Below, piece by piece: positions 22,853 through 34,683 of a DNA stretch of 64,000 bases. A model generated the notes under the pieces. It did no database searches, was not told the origin of the DNA, and worked only from the letters and a program-made list of their open reading frames with translations. Location of the stretch: assembly GCA_030272155.1 (NCBI GenBank), contig CP126197.1:5696001-5760000 (forward strand). Direction: 5' to 3'. The position numbers were made by a program, and so were the translations under genes. This stretch comes from Tetradesmus obliquus (lineage: Eukaryota; Chlorophyta; Chlorophyceae; Sphaeropleales; Scenedesmaceae). Position 1 is the first letter of the stretch. Each line of letters begins with the position of its first letter.

Positions 22853-23824
22853 TTGTAAACAAGCAAGTGGTTGTCAGCGACCCAGGCAGCGGTACGTAAG
22901 GAGCCTTAGACGAACGTGAAGTCCTTAACAAGGATGACTAGTTTTGGCTTTTGACAGCCTCATCAGACCCTGCGTAGACCACATGCGTGTAAGGCTAAGT
23001 ATAGGTGCTCACGAAGGAGCAGTACAGCTGACAATGACACTGACAGTGCCAGCTGTGCGTGTACTGCCTCTGGTTGTGAAAGTACGATGCTGCCATGTGA
23101 TGTGATCATGCATGGCACGCAGCATGCAAGCATGGTAAATGCAAGCATATGTAAGGCACCTATAGTGCCGCGCGCGAATCAGGCGCGATGCATTGGATTT
23201 GTTTTGGTATAGGCAACTACAACACGTGCTGCAGGGCCCCCAAATATCCGTGACACCTCTGGGTGGTGTTTGTCTTGCGCATACACGCGGTTCAGCACCA
23301 CACCAATACGTGCTGTCATCTCAAACTGCCCATTAGGCAAGACAAGCACTGGGGCATCACCTCTACGCTGTTGCCGTCCGCCTGGTGGGCGGCTGAGCAG
23401 TGCAGTGCGGCATGAATGATCCACAGCAGCAAGCCAGCTTTGCAGCTGGCGTGCTGGGTAGCCTGTGTCCAACAGCCTGTTCATGAACAGAGTTTTCATG
23501 CGTTCAAAGTCAACAGGCAGTGTATTAGTAACAGCATAACGCTGCAGTTCTGCCTTGATGAACCCCTTGTACATGCCTGGCCTGTGAAATGAGTGCCAGG
23601 GAATATACATGTACTGGTTGTGTGGTTTTTGGTATGTTGTAACCTTAAAACCCACTGAGGGACCAGCAGAGTCCATGCACTTGCTGATGGTGATGTCCAT
23701 ATAATCTATGCTGGTCTGGCTGACCTGCCAAGTCAGCCGTATGTCAGGCAGTGTTCACGTTTGTCTAAGGCTCCTTACGTACCGCTGCCTGGGTCGCTGA
23801 CAACCACTTGCTTGTTTACAACAA
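22853..23824. mobile_element. Penelope-like RT remnant between ~70-bp inverted repeats
   Basis: TTGTAAACAAGCAAGTGGTT...GAGCCTTAGAC...AACGTGAA at 22853-22920 is repeated in inverse at 23754-23824 with very few differences. Between them lies a minus-strand reverse-transcriptase thumb fragment (23179-23700). Inverted terminal repeats around a truncated RT fit Penelope-like elements, which often insert as inverted partial copies. DNA transposon is less likely given the RT. Confidence 0.7.
23179..23700 (-). pseudogene. Reverse transcriptase C-terminal fragment (Penelope/DIRS-like thumb)
   Basis: 173 codons, no catalytic YxDD. The segment TYQKPHNQYMYIPWHSFHRP then GMYKGFIKAELQRYAV and LFMNRLLDTGYPARQLQSWL matches the RT thumb/helix-turn-helix region whose pattern is K-P-x-Y-x-x-x-S-x-H-P ... 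K-x-F-I-x-x-E-L-x-R-Y ... L-x-x-R-G-Y-P. Family identification rests on that pattern. Palm and endonuclease domains are missing, so it cannot act alone. Confidence 0.72.
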
Positions 23825-24315
23825 TCGACACCCCGCTTGCACACCAAACGACTACTCTGAGGTCACAAACGATGACTGTTACACGTTACATATAAGACAC
23901 GACATCATCGTGTGCTTGTGGCGTCAACCCCTAGCCTGCTGCCCTGTGCTGGTAACAGTAGGCTTTTGACTGTTACTGCTGCCACCAGCTTGACCTGCGC
24001 TGCTGCTGCTGTTGCTGACGCTATTGTGCTTCTTCTCCACGGCACAAGGCCCAGTAGCAACCATGTCCTGACAAAGGAACTACTTGAAGAAAAGTCAAAT
24101 GCCACACCATTTCCGCTCCTGGCTGACGCACCTCCGCAGGGTTCCATCTCCAGCATAACTATCCCTTCGAATGTTTGGAAAGCGGGCACCAATGCAGCTC
24201 AGGATGCATCCGGCACCAATGATTCGCTAACATACAACAGCAAACAAATGCCTATGGGCGCGCAGTGCTGCGCCGCACACGTGTCCTGGGCAGCCGGGCA
24301 GGTGCAACAGCAAGG

Positions 24316-24355
<40 letters not shown>

Positions 24356-25344
24356 TGTGTACGGCATCGGCAGCAAGAGGTTTGGGCGCTATGTCAGCCC
24401 TACATAGAAAGCTGTGCGGTTCAGGGTATCCGGTTTGTAATAATAAGTCCAAATAAGGGCTTGGCTGGCAAGCTAAGAGGCACTGGGCACATTCAGTGCG
24501 GTGTCTCAACAAGGGCAGAGATTGCCAAACACTCCCAATTGGGCAAGGGCAGAGTTAAGGTAGCCTGCAGCATGGATGTAACAAGCATTCTTTAAGAATA
24601 ATATATGCTCCACCCTCAACTGGCACAGGCCCGATGTAACAGATACCCTAGGGTAGTTGCCCTCCAGGTTCCAGGCTGCACCCGTTCACCGTTCTTAATG
24701 GGGCACAGACCAGAAATGACTACTTTCAAGCTGTACAACAGCCACTCACGACAGTATTAGTGTGCGGGGCTCCGATTGTTCTCTTCTCCTCTCGCCTTGG
24801 TTGCCCAACAGCGCTCGAGGTCCTTCCCTGTTGAAGTCACATACGATTACACGTACACACTATCTTGCAGTGTGCCCAGAAGTCCTCCTCATGCTGGCTG
24901 CTTCGCCAAGGATCGCACAACGTGTGCATCTGGGCTGCCGAGCGGTGAGCCTGACTAGTGGATGCTTTCAACATAGTGTCATTTGAGGGCGATAATGGTG
25001 CATAGCACAAGCACCGGCCATGTCTGCTGGTGGTGCGATTGCTGGCCTTGCACTGCATGCTTGCAATCTTTGCGCGTTGCGTCGTCTGCAGCTCTTGAGC
25101 TGCAGCATGACAGCCGTATAAAGTGCGTACACTTTGCGTACACTCTGGGAGTCTGCTGTGCTTTGGCATGCCTGCTGACAGCCCTGTAGAGGCAGCTGTC
25201 TGCTCCAACACTGAGCATGTGCATGCAGCAAGTGTGCCTGCAACCTTCTCACATGTAGCAGACGTCAATAGCCGCTCTTTCAACAGGCAGAGGTTTTGCC
25301 TAGAACCTCCTAATGTGCTGTTTTTCTGTTTGTTGTGCCTGCAG
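23825..25344. other. No gene assigned; (GCT)n run at 24318-24352
   Basis: A 227-codon plus frame (23912-24595) crosses the GCT run as poly-Ala but has no recognisable domain and uneven composition, so I do not call it. An upstream exon of the coiled-coil gene that starts at 25345 probably lies somewhere in 25,100-25,340 but cannot be placed. Confidence 0.4.
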
Positions 25345-26219
25345 GCACCCTTGCAGCTCCGGCAGCCTGCAAATGTTGTGTCGCCTCGTGGCTGTCGCAG
25401 CAACTTCAAGTGCTGCTATACTGCCAAGCCCAGGTCACAAGTCAGCAGTCAGCAGGGGCAGGGGCAGCCTCCTGGCGGAGGGGGCAAAGTTCCCCGCACA
25501 CCTTCCTTGGGTGGCAGTGATGGCAACGATGACCAGCAGCCGCGAGACAACAGCTTTAGGCAGGCAAGTAGCAAAAGCCGCAGGACTTGGTCTAGTCCCC
25601 ACCAGACAGTTCATGTCTCTGCTTTGTAGGTGGCGCAGCAAGTTGCTGCATTCTGACTCGCCATAGAAACGTAGAGATGGCAGGCATAACACATCATGTA
25701 CAACACATACAGGGAGTGTGTGCATTATGTTGTTTGTGCTCAACTGTTGCATGCTATGGATTGTTTGTGCGTGTGCTGCCGCAGCAATAGCTCTGTTGAG
25801 GGCCAGCATTCAGCCACAGCAGTGCAGACTGGCGAGGCTGGTGGCTGCCGAATGTGCAGTGCTGCTTAATACACAACCTGATTGCTGCTGCCTGTACCTC
25901 TTGATGTTTGCAGGGATGGAGTGCGCCAACGGGAGCCTTGTTGGCGACCCAGCCGGCAGTAGGCATGTGGATAACTCTTGTAGGGGCAGTAGGCGCCATC
26001 GTGCATGCGCTGATTGCGCCGCTTTCAGTTAAGTTAGACAGTTTGAATGAAAAAATGAATATCAGGATGGATTATGTGAGCGCAGACATCAAGGAGCTGA
26101 GGCCAGACATCAAGGACAGGATGGATTATGTGAGCGCAGACATCAAGGAGCTGAGGGCAGACATCAAGGAGCTGAGGGCAGACATTCAGCAGCTGTTGAT
26201 CCGCATTTGTGGAACCTGA
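25345..26219 (+). CDS. Small membrane-anchored coiled-coil protein, 5' exon(s) unresolved, GC-AG intron
   Basis: Two exons join in phase: 25345-25563 and 25914-26219 (stop). The intron starts CAG/GCAAGT, a consensus GC-type donor, and ends TTTGCAG. Exon 1 follows acceptor GTGCCTGCAG and codes a Gln/Gly/Pro-rich linker. Exon 2 gives one hydrophobic helix (MWITLVGAVGAIVHALIAPL) followed by a coil with tandem units RMDYVSADIKELR and ADIKELR. This anchor-plus-heptad layout resembles small uncharacterised plastid or mitochondrial membrane proteins. I do not recognise the family. The N-terminal, possibly targeting, exon is missing. Confidence 0.6.
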
Positions 26220-28564
26220 AGCGCAGCGTGACAACATCGTCAGTGGACGCAAGCCAAGGTGCTGTTGTTAAGCTGCAGCTGGCTGCTGACAGCCCCAGGG
26301 AATGCATTGCAGTGCACTCATCATTGCATCATCACCATCATCACCATCATTATCATTGTTATGTTACCAGACCAAACAACAGCATCTACGCTATCGCCCC
26401 CTCGCCCCACAGGAGCGAAAAGTGCATGGCGATGCACTCCCAAGCATGGGGTTTTTGGTCTGCCGCCACGCCACGCCACCACCTGCTCTATGACAGGCAT
26501 GTGAAGTGTTGCCTTGTGTGCAAGGCAGCGCTGCTCTGTGGATGGAGTGGTGTGTGAGTTGTGGCCTTGTGTGCTGCTGCAGCAGCACCATGCATACTAC
26601 ACATTTTGCCAGCAGTGTTGCTGCAGCCCTGAGGGGTTGTGGGTGTGGGGCCGCAGCATTGCATTTGATTTGCTCAGCAGATGTGGTTCTGCCTGCAGCA
26701 TGAATGCCATGTCTGCATACAGTCTTGCGTGGTGCTTACGTTGCACAAATGTGTCACACGCGTTCACAGCCACGTCCAAGGCCTTCCTCAGAGTGATATT
26801 GCATGCACTGGCACTGCAGCTACAGCATCTGCCGCCATATAAAGAAAGTTGCCGATTGCATTCATTACAAGCATAAGCATGATGCAACATGATGCCGCCC
26901 CTGTGCCATGCTTCTGCATGCTGGCGTTTTGTTGCATGGAATGATTGATCTGCAATGATTGTCCTGCTTGCACGACGTTCTCAGAGAAGATCAAGGCGCA
27001 TGGCCGCTGGCGCTCTGATGCAGTGCGAGCATACATGCAGACCACCAGGATCATGCGCATGGTGGTCACGCAGACATTGTAAGGGGTGGTCGTCTACTCT
27101 CTTTGGGAGTCTTATTATTGGGGGTGAACCTTCTCCTGCAGTTAGTGCATGAACTGCCTGACCGGCACAGACCTGATGCAAGGCAACAGCCCTGCAAACA
27201 GGCCAGACGGACAGGCAAAGCACAACGCTAACTCATTTGCATGCAGCAAATACCTGCTGCTGCCAATAACACCAAAACCTGGCCCCAGGTTTAGGCAGCA
27301 GCAGCCACCATTGCTGTTAAACCCTAAGCTGCATGCAAACGAGCCAGTAGGATTCCGTCCCCCTTGGTAACAAAAAAAAGCTGCATGCAGCTGTTTAACA
27401 TGTGTTATGCTACGCCGTCTAAACCCTGACTAGGGTTTTGTGCAGCAGCAACAGAACACGCTGCTGAAACACGTCTGGCATCAGTAAAGTGTGTGCTGTA
27501 CCTGAATCGTCATTGCGGTGACTTTGGCAGTTCACGCACTGACTGCACAAGCCAAACTTATCAAATATACAGGGCTATGATGAGAAAGGGGGCCCACCAA
27601 GAAAGCAGTACCACGGTGACTGCACAGCCATGTACATGGCACATGTGGCTGACAACCAAGAGGCTATCCTAATCTGAGCCCAATGTGTCCCATCGCTCAA
27701 ATGGAGAGTTTTCATTGAGATCTAAACTCAATGAGTCATTTAGTTGTGAGTGAACATGCCTGGGCGCAGGGCACATGTAAGCCTACAGTTTTCATGTGCA
27801 CCGAGCACGGCAACTGTTGGCATGGCTACAGCTTTTGGCGTTGTCTGGCTCACTGGCTCACTCTCTTGGCAGCCGCGGCCGAAACGGCTGCCATCTGCTA
27901 GTGCACACGTGAGGATGGATCATTACGCTTAGCGTGTACAAGCGTGTAATGTTTACAACATGTACAGGTGCCGATGCAGCTGATCACACGTCAAGCCCGT
28001 GTGTTGACCGGCTCAAGTCACAAGTTGTTGGAGCCTGCCGCAGCTCAGCTGTCAGAAAATTTCCAAGGTATCAAGCGCAATTCGGCCATGGGCGTTACAC
28101 CACGAGAAGTATACGCCTGAAGCAATCGCAGCACTCAATCAGCACACACAATGTTTGGGTGCTGCTTGAGCAGCCGCCCGCTACCCCTACACTTTCACAA
28201 CGCACCTCCAACATCCTGCAAAGCAGGCTGTACACAGCTGCATCACAGCAGCTGCTCTTTCGGCCATCCACGCGTGCTGTTACAGCACACGGCCAAAGCG
28301 CTGAAGTGCCGAGGTAAAATACAACAGTAAACTCCAAGGTGGTCATCAATAGCAACGTCTGACTGAACCAGTAAGCAACGACATGGCAAGCATACAGGGT
28401 GCACAGCCTGAGAATCAACAGCAATCCCCGAGCCTTGATCCCCCGACATCCGCAACAGTATGCCGGCATGCAGCTGCCAGCAATATGCTCAGCAATGCTG
28501 CGTACGGCAGTGAAAAGCTGTCAGGCCATGAACAGGCTGCATGACCCTGTGGTTACTGTCTTGC
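26220..28564. other. Long gene-poor stretch
   Basis: No coding exon chain found on either strand. Holds a (CATCAT)-type run near 26325-26360 and stop-rich sequence. Reading frames of 80-130 codons have no recognisable domain or splice pattern. The last few hundred bases should be the 3' UTR of the subtilase. Confidence 0.45.
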
Positions 28565-31500
28565 TCAGGTGCGGGGTGGCAGCCAAGCAAACTTGTTGGA
28601 ACTGCCTCTGCGCTCGTTGACCGTGTTTGACTGGCCCTGCTGAATCAGCATGTTGGCACACTGCCTGGCACTGTTGCAGGCTCCGCTGCCCCACAGGCGC
28701 GCAGCCAGACCTGTTCGGCAGCCAAAGGCAGGGAGGTGCATGCAGGCAAAGCAGGAGTAGACTCTCGTCAGCCAGCTGTGTGCATTTGTTTGGAGCGATG
28801 TAGCATGTGAAGGACGGCACGACCCACAAGGGGTACGCTGCGCATGCGGTGAGGTGTGCACAAGGTGTACAGGTTGAACGCTGCACATCTGGCAGGTGTA
28901 CGCAGCAAACTTGAAGTCTTGTGGCTGTTGCAGCATTAGCGCATGCGATGAGGTGCAATGTGGTGCGCTAACGGTGCAGCTGCAACATGCACAGAATGCT
29001 TTGGTGGTGGCCTGCAGTGGCCCCGCAGGCTGCGGCGGTAGCAGCTGTTTTGACACAAAGCGCCTACTGGGCTGGCTGCAGGCGTGCTGGTGCAGCGCAC
29101 CTGACACGTGGGGTGCTGCCATGGAGGTGCCACTCAGCGTGGTGCCAAACCAGCCATCCAGGCTGGCCGACACAATGTCCACCCTGCGGCACAGCAACAC
29201 ATGCGTATTAGACACACAGGAGTTGTCGGTGATGATATGTGCTTGCTGCGCAATTTGCGCTCACAAAGGCTGCAGGCGGACAGGCAGATCAGTTGCTAAA
29301 ACACAGCAGCAGAGCTGAAAATGCGCAGTGCTTGTGGCTAGCCATGCAAGGCTGGATGTAATATGCTGCGCTGCCCTGCTTGCTCACCCAGGTGCGAAGA
29401 TGTCCACACAGCTGCGCAGCACAGTTGCAGGCAGGCAGAGTAGCAGCAATTGTCAGTACAGCTGCCTTGTCAGCTAGCAGCAAAAAAAGTATTAAGAAAC
29501 TGCCAGAGTATACTCATACAACAGCGGCATTACAAACGGCCATAGGCAGTACATGTGGAGTTCAAAGAGAAAGCTACATGCTGGCGCGCTCACCACTGCT
29601 GCTATCCTTCTCCAGCACAGTGTACTTAGGGTGTTGAACACTGTGCAGTGCATAACCCAAGCAGGAAGCAGACTTGCTGTAGCGCATTGGCAGCATTCAC
29701 AAGCCATACCTGCCATAGTTGCTGAAGGCAGCACGGTTCTCCCTCATGCTCCTGCCTGTGCCAGTCGGCTTGCCAGTGGCGCCAACTGTCAGCGCCGCAG
29801 GCACAGCAGCCGGCGATGCATTGCATGCATCCACGCCGTCATTTCCAGCAGCCACCACAACTAAGATGCCAGCCCTGTTGGCTGCCTGCACGGCCCGGTC
29901 AATTGAGTCAACGCGCGTCGTCAAACCCAACGAAAGGTTGACCACCTTCTTCTTGCACTGCTCGCGGGAGTCAGAAATAACATAGTTGAGGCCAGCAACC
30001 AGGCTCTCTGTGCTTCCTGATCCGCTGTTGTCCAGCACACGCACAGGGATCACAATGGCAGCCTTGGCCACTCCGTATGTGCTGCCTGCAATGGTGCCAG
30101 CCTGGCAGGCAGGTGGGCAGGCGGAGGGAAGCAGGCAACAGCATGAGTATACTTGAGCCAGAAGCTGCGCAGGGAAGCTCTGCCTATAACACTGTGTGAT
30201 GGCTGCCGTTGACCCATGCTTGAAGCTTAAGGCGGTTGAGGTCAGGCTAGTCAGGCTAGTCACATCATGCCTGGTGGCAGCAGGCACCACGTTGTTGTAT
30301 TCTGCTGTTGCTGCTGCTGCTGCTGCGGCTGCCACACCATCCGCCATCTCACCACATGTGTGCCGTGCTTGTTGCGGTCATCATCCGTCTGCCCAAACGC
30401 ATCTGTGGCATATCTGATGAACGCGCCAATCAGTCGCCGCTCCCCAAACTCCCTGTGTCCCTTCTTAATGCCACTGTCCACAATGTAAACACACACGCCA
30501 GCTCCATTCGAGCTGTAGTGGTAGCTGTTATCCATGGCTCCATCAACCCTGTCAAGTCCCCAGCTTGGCACGCGAGGCTGCACAGATGCCACACTTGCAC
30601 CACCATCCTCATAAAACTCGACAGGTGCTGCTGCCGCTGCTGCAGTTTCCACGCCTGCCACAGGCTTGACAAACAGCACCTGGTTTGGCTCTATGGAGGT
30701 GACCTCAGGTGTGTCTGCGAGGTGCTGCAGCAGCTGCCGCTGGGCTGGGGCGTCCTTTTCCAGGAACTGCAAGAAACAGAAAGTGGAAAACGGCGGCAGA
30801 GGAGAGCAGCAGGGTCACTGCAGGTGCGCCACAGCAGCGCAAGACTGTTGCACAGCTGCTCAAACCACCTGGACTTGAAGCCGAGCAGAGCTCAAGTAAG
30901 ACGCCAATCGTGACTAGAGTCTCACGGCTGCATATTAAATATTACCTTTACTGACATTGCTGCACGGGCAGCATGCTTGCGCGCAGCTACAACCGCCACT
31001 GCTGCTCAGTCTGCGGCAGGCGCACCTCACCTTGAATGACACGCCCTGCCAGGCATGTGCCCGGGATGCGGCCATGTACTTCACGTGTGCTCCCTGCTGC
31101 TTGATGGTGCTGCACAGCAGAACGAATCTCTTATTCAGCCGTCAGCCAAACATTGCCATGCGCTACGTGTCAGGCCAACCAAACAGGCAAACAGAAAGAC
31201 AAGCAGGACAGCTGCGCGATGGCGTGCACTTGAGGCCATGCCGGTTGCTGCCTACATTCAAAACAGCACTTACCTGGCCACTTTCTCAACGACAGAGTCT
31301 GCTGTGCCAGCAGCAAAGGTCGCCAGGTACTCCTGATCAGCAACCAGAGCGTCTGGTGCCAGCATGTTGATCTTCACCGCATTGGACCCTGCTACTGCCA
31401 CACCACCGCCTGCACAGCATCCCAGCGTATTGCGGCAGCAGTGCACATTGGCTGAGCAGGGGTAGATAGCAAAGCAGCAGCACCATGCAGCAGGCCAGGC

Positions 31501-31848
31501 TGTATGATGTCATGAAATCATGCATGCCTGCATGCAGGACGCCATTCTCTCTCAATCAACCAGGCAGATGTGACGCCATTTGTGCAACTTTGTTACGTGT
31601 TGCACAGATCGACCATCTAGCTGGCAGCGCAGGTGTTGGCGCGTGCGCGCTCATGTCCGCCTACCGACTCCATCTAGTCCGCCTGCTGCCATAGCACTTG
31701 TTGAAAATGGCACCGCCTGTAGTTCAACTATGCTGCCTCCTAGCAGAGCTGTGACCGCTGCTGCTTCCGCGCCATTTTCGGCTGCACCCACTGCGACGAC
31801 TACGCAAAAGATGGCCAACACCACAGACATCCCAAATAAACGTGTCAT
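28565..31848 (-). CDS. Secreted subtilisin-family serine protease (proteinase K type, S8A) with I9 propeptide
   Basis: Eight exons, phases consistent, 485 residues: 31665-31848, 31274-31409, 31031-31109, 30353-30766, 29710-30101, 29388-29411, 29101-29183, 28565-28710. Signal peptide MTRLFGMSVVLAIFCVVVAV. An inhibitor-I9 propeptide follows (EYLATF ... TIKQQGAHVKYMAA). Catalytic Asp in VYIVDSGI, His in NKHGTHVAGTIAG, oxyanion Asn in VVVAAGNDG, Ser in LSGTSMAAPHVSGLAA. VARVLDNSGSGS-like VRVLDNSGSGS is typical of proteinase K. All catalytic residues are present, so an active secreted or vacuolar endopeptidase is expected. Exon 6 (29388-29411) is only 24 nt yet supplies CVDIFAP, conserved in the family. 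Confidence 0.95.
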
Positions 31849-32444
31849 GGCTGATTAAATACGTGTCTGTGGCCACGACGCTGCAGCAGCGACTTTTGTG
31901 AAGGTGTGTGAAGTATGCACCGGCCCCTGCGATCACTTTGCAAACATAATCAGATTTTCAAGACACATACACCGAGTAACCACGTGTAGCTGTTGGCTGG
32001 TGACTCCAGGTCCCAGAAGCTGCGCGGGTGGACGAGCTTAGAATGATGGGACCAATGGCTGACAGACGATCCGCGAAGCACCGAAGTTTGATCGCGTGTC
32101 AAATAATTATGATGTGTATGAATGTTCACTTGACTATGACTTCAAACTCTGCACGTACACCCAGCAACAACAAGCAGCTGCCTTGCATGGCGCGAACTCA
32201 ACACGATGCCACGCCTTGCCGTCATAGGCAGCAAGTATCCAGCACGTTTGCCGCCGAATAGTACATTTGAAATTTCATGCCTCTTGCACATGCAGGTAGT
32301 ACACTCAGCAGCTGCAGCAGCTGCCTGCCAGGCTGGCATAGCTGCACACAGCACTACATCACACGATGATCATGCCATACTGCATCAACATTCCCAGAGC
32401 TCCACAATTTACATACACAATATATTATAAGGTTATAAACACAG
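31849..32444. other. Intergenic between subtilase start and methyltransferase stop
   Basis: 596 bp, both neighbours on the minus strand. Should hold the subtilase promoter and the methyltransferase 3' UTR. TTACA at 32409-32413 is TGTAA on the minus strand, about 32 bp past the methyltransferase stop, in place for an algal poly(A) signal. Nothing else recognised. Confidence 0.5.
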
Positions 32445-33569
32445 TTACACAATGTCTTCAAAGTCAGGGTACCCGGTCTGCTTTCTCTGCAGGCACAGCT
32501 GCACAGCAACCTGCTGCTGCCCACACACGTCCCAGTCGCGGCACCTGCAGCGCTGCGCCACCTGCAGCTGCGGCGGTACATGCTCACAATACACCTGCGG
32601 CAGCGGCAGTGGTGCAGACAGGACAACTGCTGTCACTTCGGCTGCAACATCGTCGATCATCAATCATCATGAACTGTGCAGGCAATTCTTGTGCTGCCAG
32701 AATCTAGACGTTGGATGTATCAGCGACGCACACCAACACACACCACTGTTGGGTTGCATGCAAGTACATGGCGGCGACAGCTTGACGTACTAAGTAGTGT
32801 AGGACAGCTGGGCCCACAGCGTCACTCACCCAAGGGAGGCCATGTGCGTGTTTGTCAGAAGTGGCAGACAGTGGAAACCACTGCTGACTGGCCCTGTAAT
32901 AGTACGGAAAGAACTCAGTATTTGCAGCCATATCTTCCCCGGGCACCTGCAGCTGCCTGTTCTTCGCTGCCCAGATGTTTGTGTTAAAAGGGAAGTGTGA
33001 CGCAAAGCTTTTTGGGTGAAACAGCGCAGCATAGCCATGGTCCTGAGGGTTGTCTGAGTGTGTCAGGCCTGCCGCTGCCATCTCAGGGCAGGGCCAAGAT
33101 GCAGGGCCATGCATACCAGGCAGCGTGCCATTCCTGCAAGCGATAGAAGCAGCAAGGACGGCAGCCGACCAGTGCAACAATGGCAGCAGCAGCATCTGGT
33201 GTCAAGGCCAGCGCCCACTGCGTCCACCTTGTGTCAGTGTGCATGCATAAGAATTTGCGAAAGACTTGTGCAAGGCAGGTAAGCATTAAAAGCAGCATCG
33301 CAGTCCTTTGTCGCAACAGCAGCACATGTATTTTAGTATGCCATCAAGAACCTTTACCTGAGCTGCTGCGCCGTCCAAACGTCGTATGCCAGCTGTGCAG
33401 ATGAGATTGTCTCCATCTGTGGCAGGGGTGCCCCCCAGCCCTGCTGGGACACTGCACCAGCATCATGCGCCACATGCCAGGGCACATGCACCAGGCTGTA
33501 CTGCTGCCTGATCAGGTCCAGCAGCAGCTGAGGCAGCCGCTCCATCTCGTGCCTGCATGAGCAGCAGCC

Positions 33570-33605
<36 letters not shown>

Positions 33606-34643
33606 ACACCATGCAGATCAAGTACTGGCATCATATGTGCTGTCATTCATAAGCACTAAGCGATGTGCAGGATCCCTAGCACAAGCTGCATGAACATTGC
33701 CAAGCCAATGCATCTTCCACCAGCGGCATGCACTGGCTGCATCCTACACATCCGTGAATGCTACCTGCTGCCCCCTGCTGTGTTTCCTGCGAGTGTGCCA
33801 CTCACAGCCTGTGTGCAAAGTGTCCCGGGCTGTACTCAAACACAATGTGCTGCACGCGCCCGCTGCGCAGCAGCTGCTGCGCGCTGTCAAACACATCAGG
33901 CTCATGACCTTCCACATCCACCTTCATCATGTCAATGGGGCGGCTGCTGGACAGCAGGCGGCTTTGCAAGCCTTGGCTGCTGCCGGACACATCAGTCATG
34001 CTGCTGCTGCTGCTGGATGGTGCTGCTGCTGCCTCCTTGAAGGACTGGTGCACTTGTGGCTGCTGCTGCTGCTGCTGCTGATGGTACTCATCCAACTCAT
34101 CCAGCCTGGCTGCCTTTGCTGGAACCTGTTTGTTTGACAGCAGCAGCATGAGCAGGCATGTCAAGCACCCAGCTTATAACACATCTTGGCAGGTTATTAC
34201 AGCGGCTGCATCAGCACGCTGTGCAAGTGCTGCCAGTGTGTGCCGTTGATGAGCTGCTTTGAACACACCCAGCGCATCCTTGCGCAGCTACCTAACCCGG
34301 TGACCAGCAGATAGTGCCAACCCATAGTACCAGAAGCATCTGTCAACTAAAGGGGTGCAGTGAAAAGGGCCTGGTGGCGGCTGTGTAACACTCCCACCTG
34401 CAGCATGTTGTGTGTTGTCTGCTGGCGCACATGCACCCCAGCCTGCCCCCAGCTGCCACTGAGAGGCACGTTGACTGTGTAAGGCGCAGCAGCATCTGGC
34501 GCAATCAGCACTGGCAGCACCTCAATGAGATGGCTGAGGTGGTTGCGGGCAGCTGAGTACTCCAGGAACGCCCGGAAAAGCGGCACTGGCTCAACAGCCA
34601 CAACGCTGCAGACAGAGCAGCAGGGTAGCGCTTAGTAGATCTC

Positions 34644-34683
<40 letters not shown>

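Noticed and set aside
23912..24595. 227-codon plus-strand frame
   Set aside because: Crosses a GCT microsatellite, no domain, no matching exon structure.
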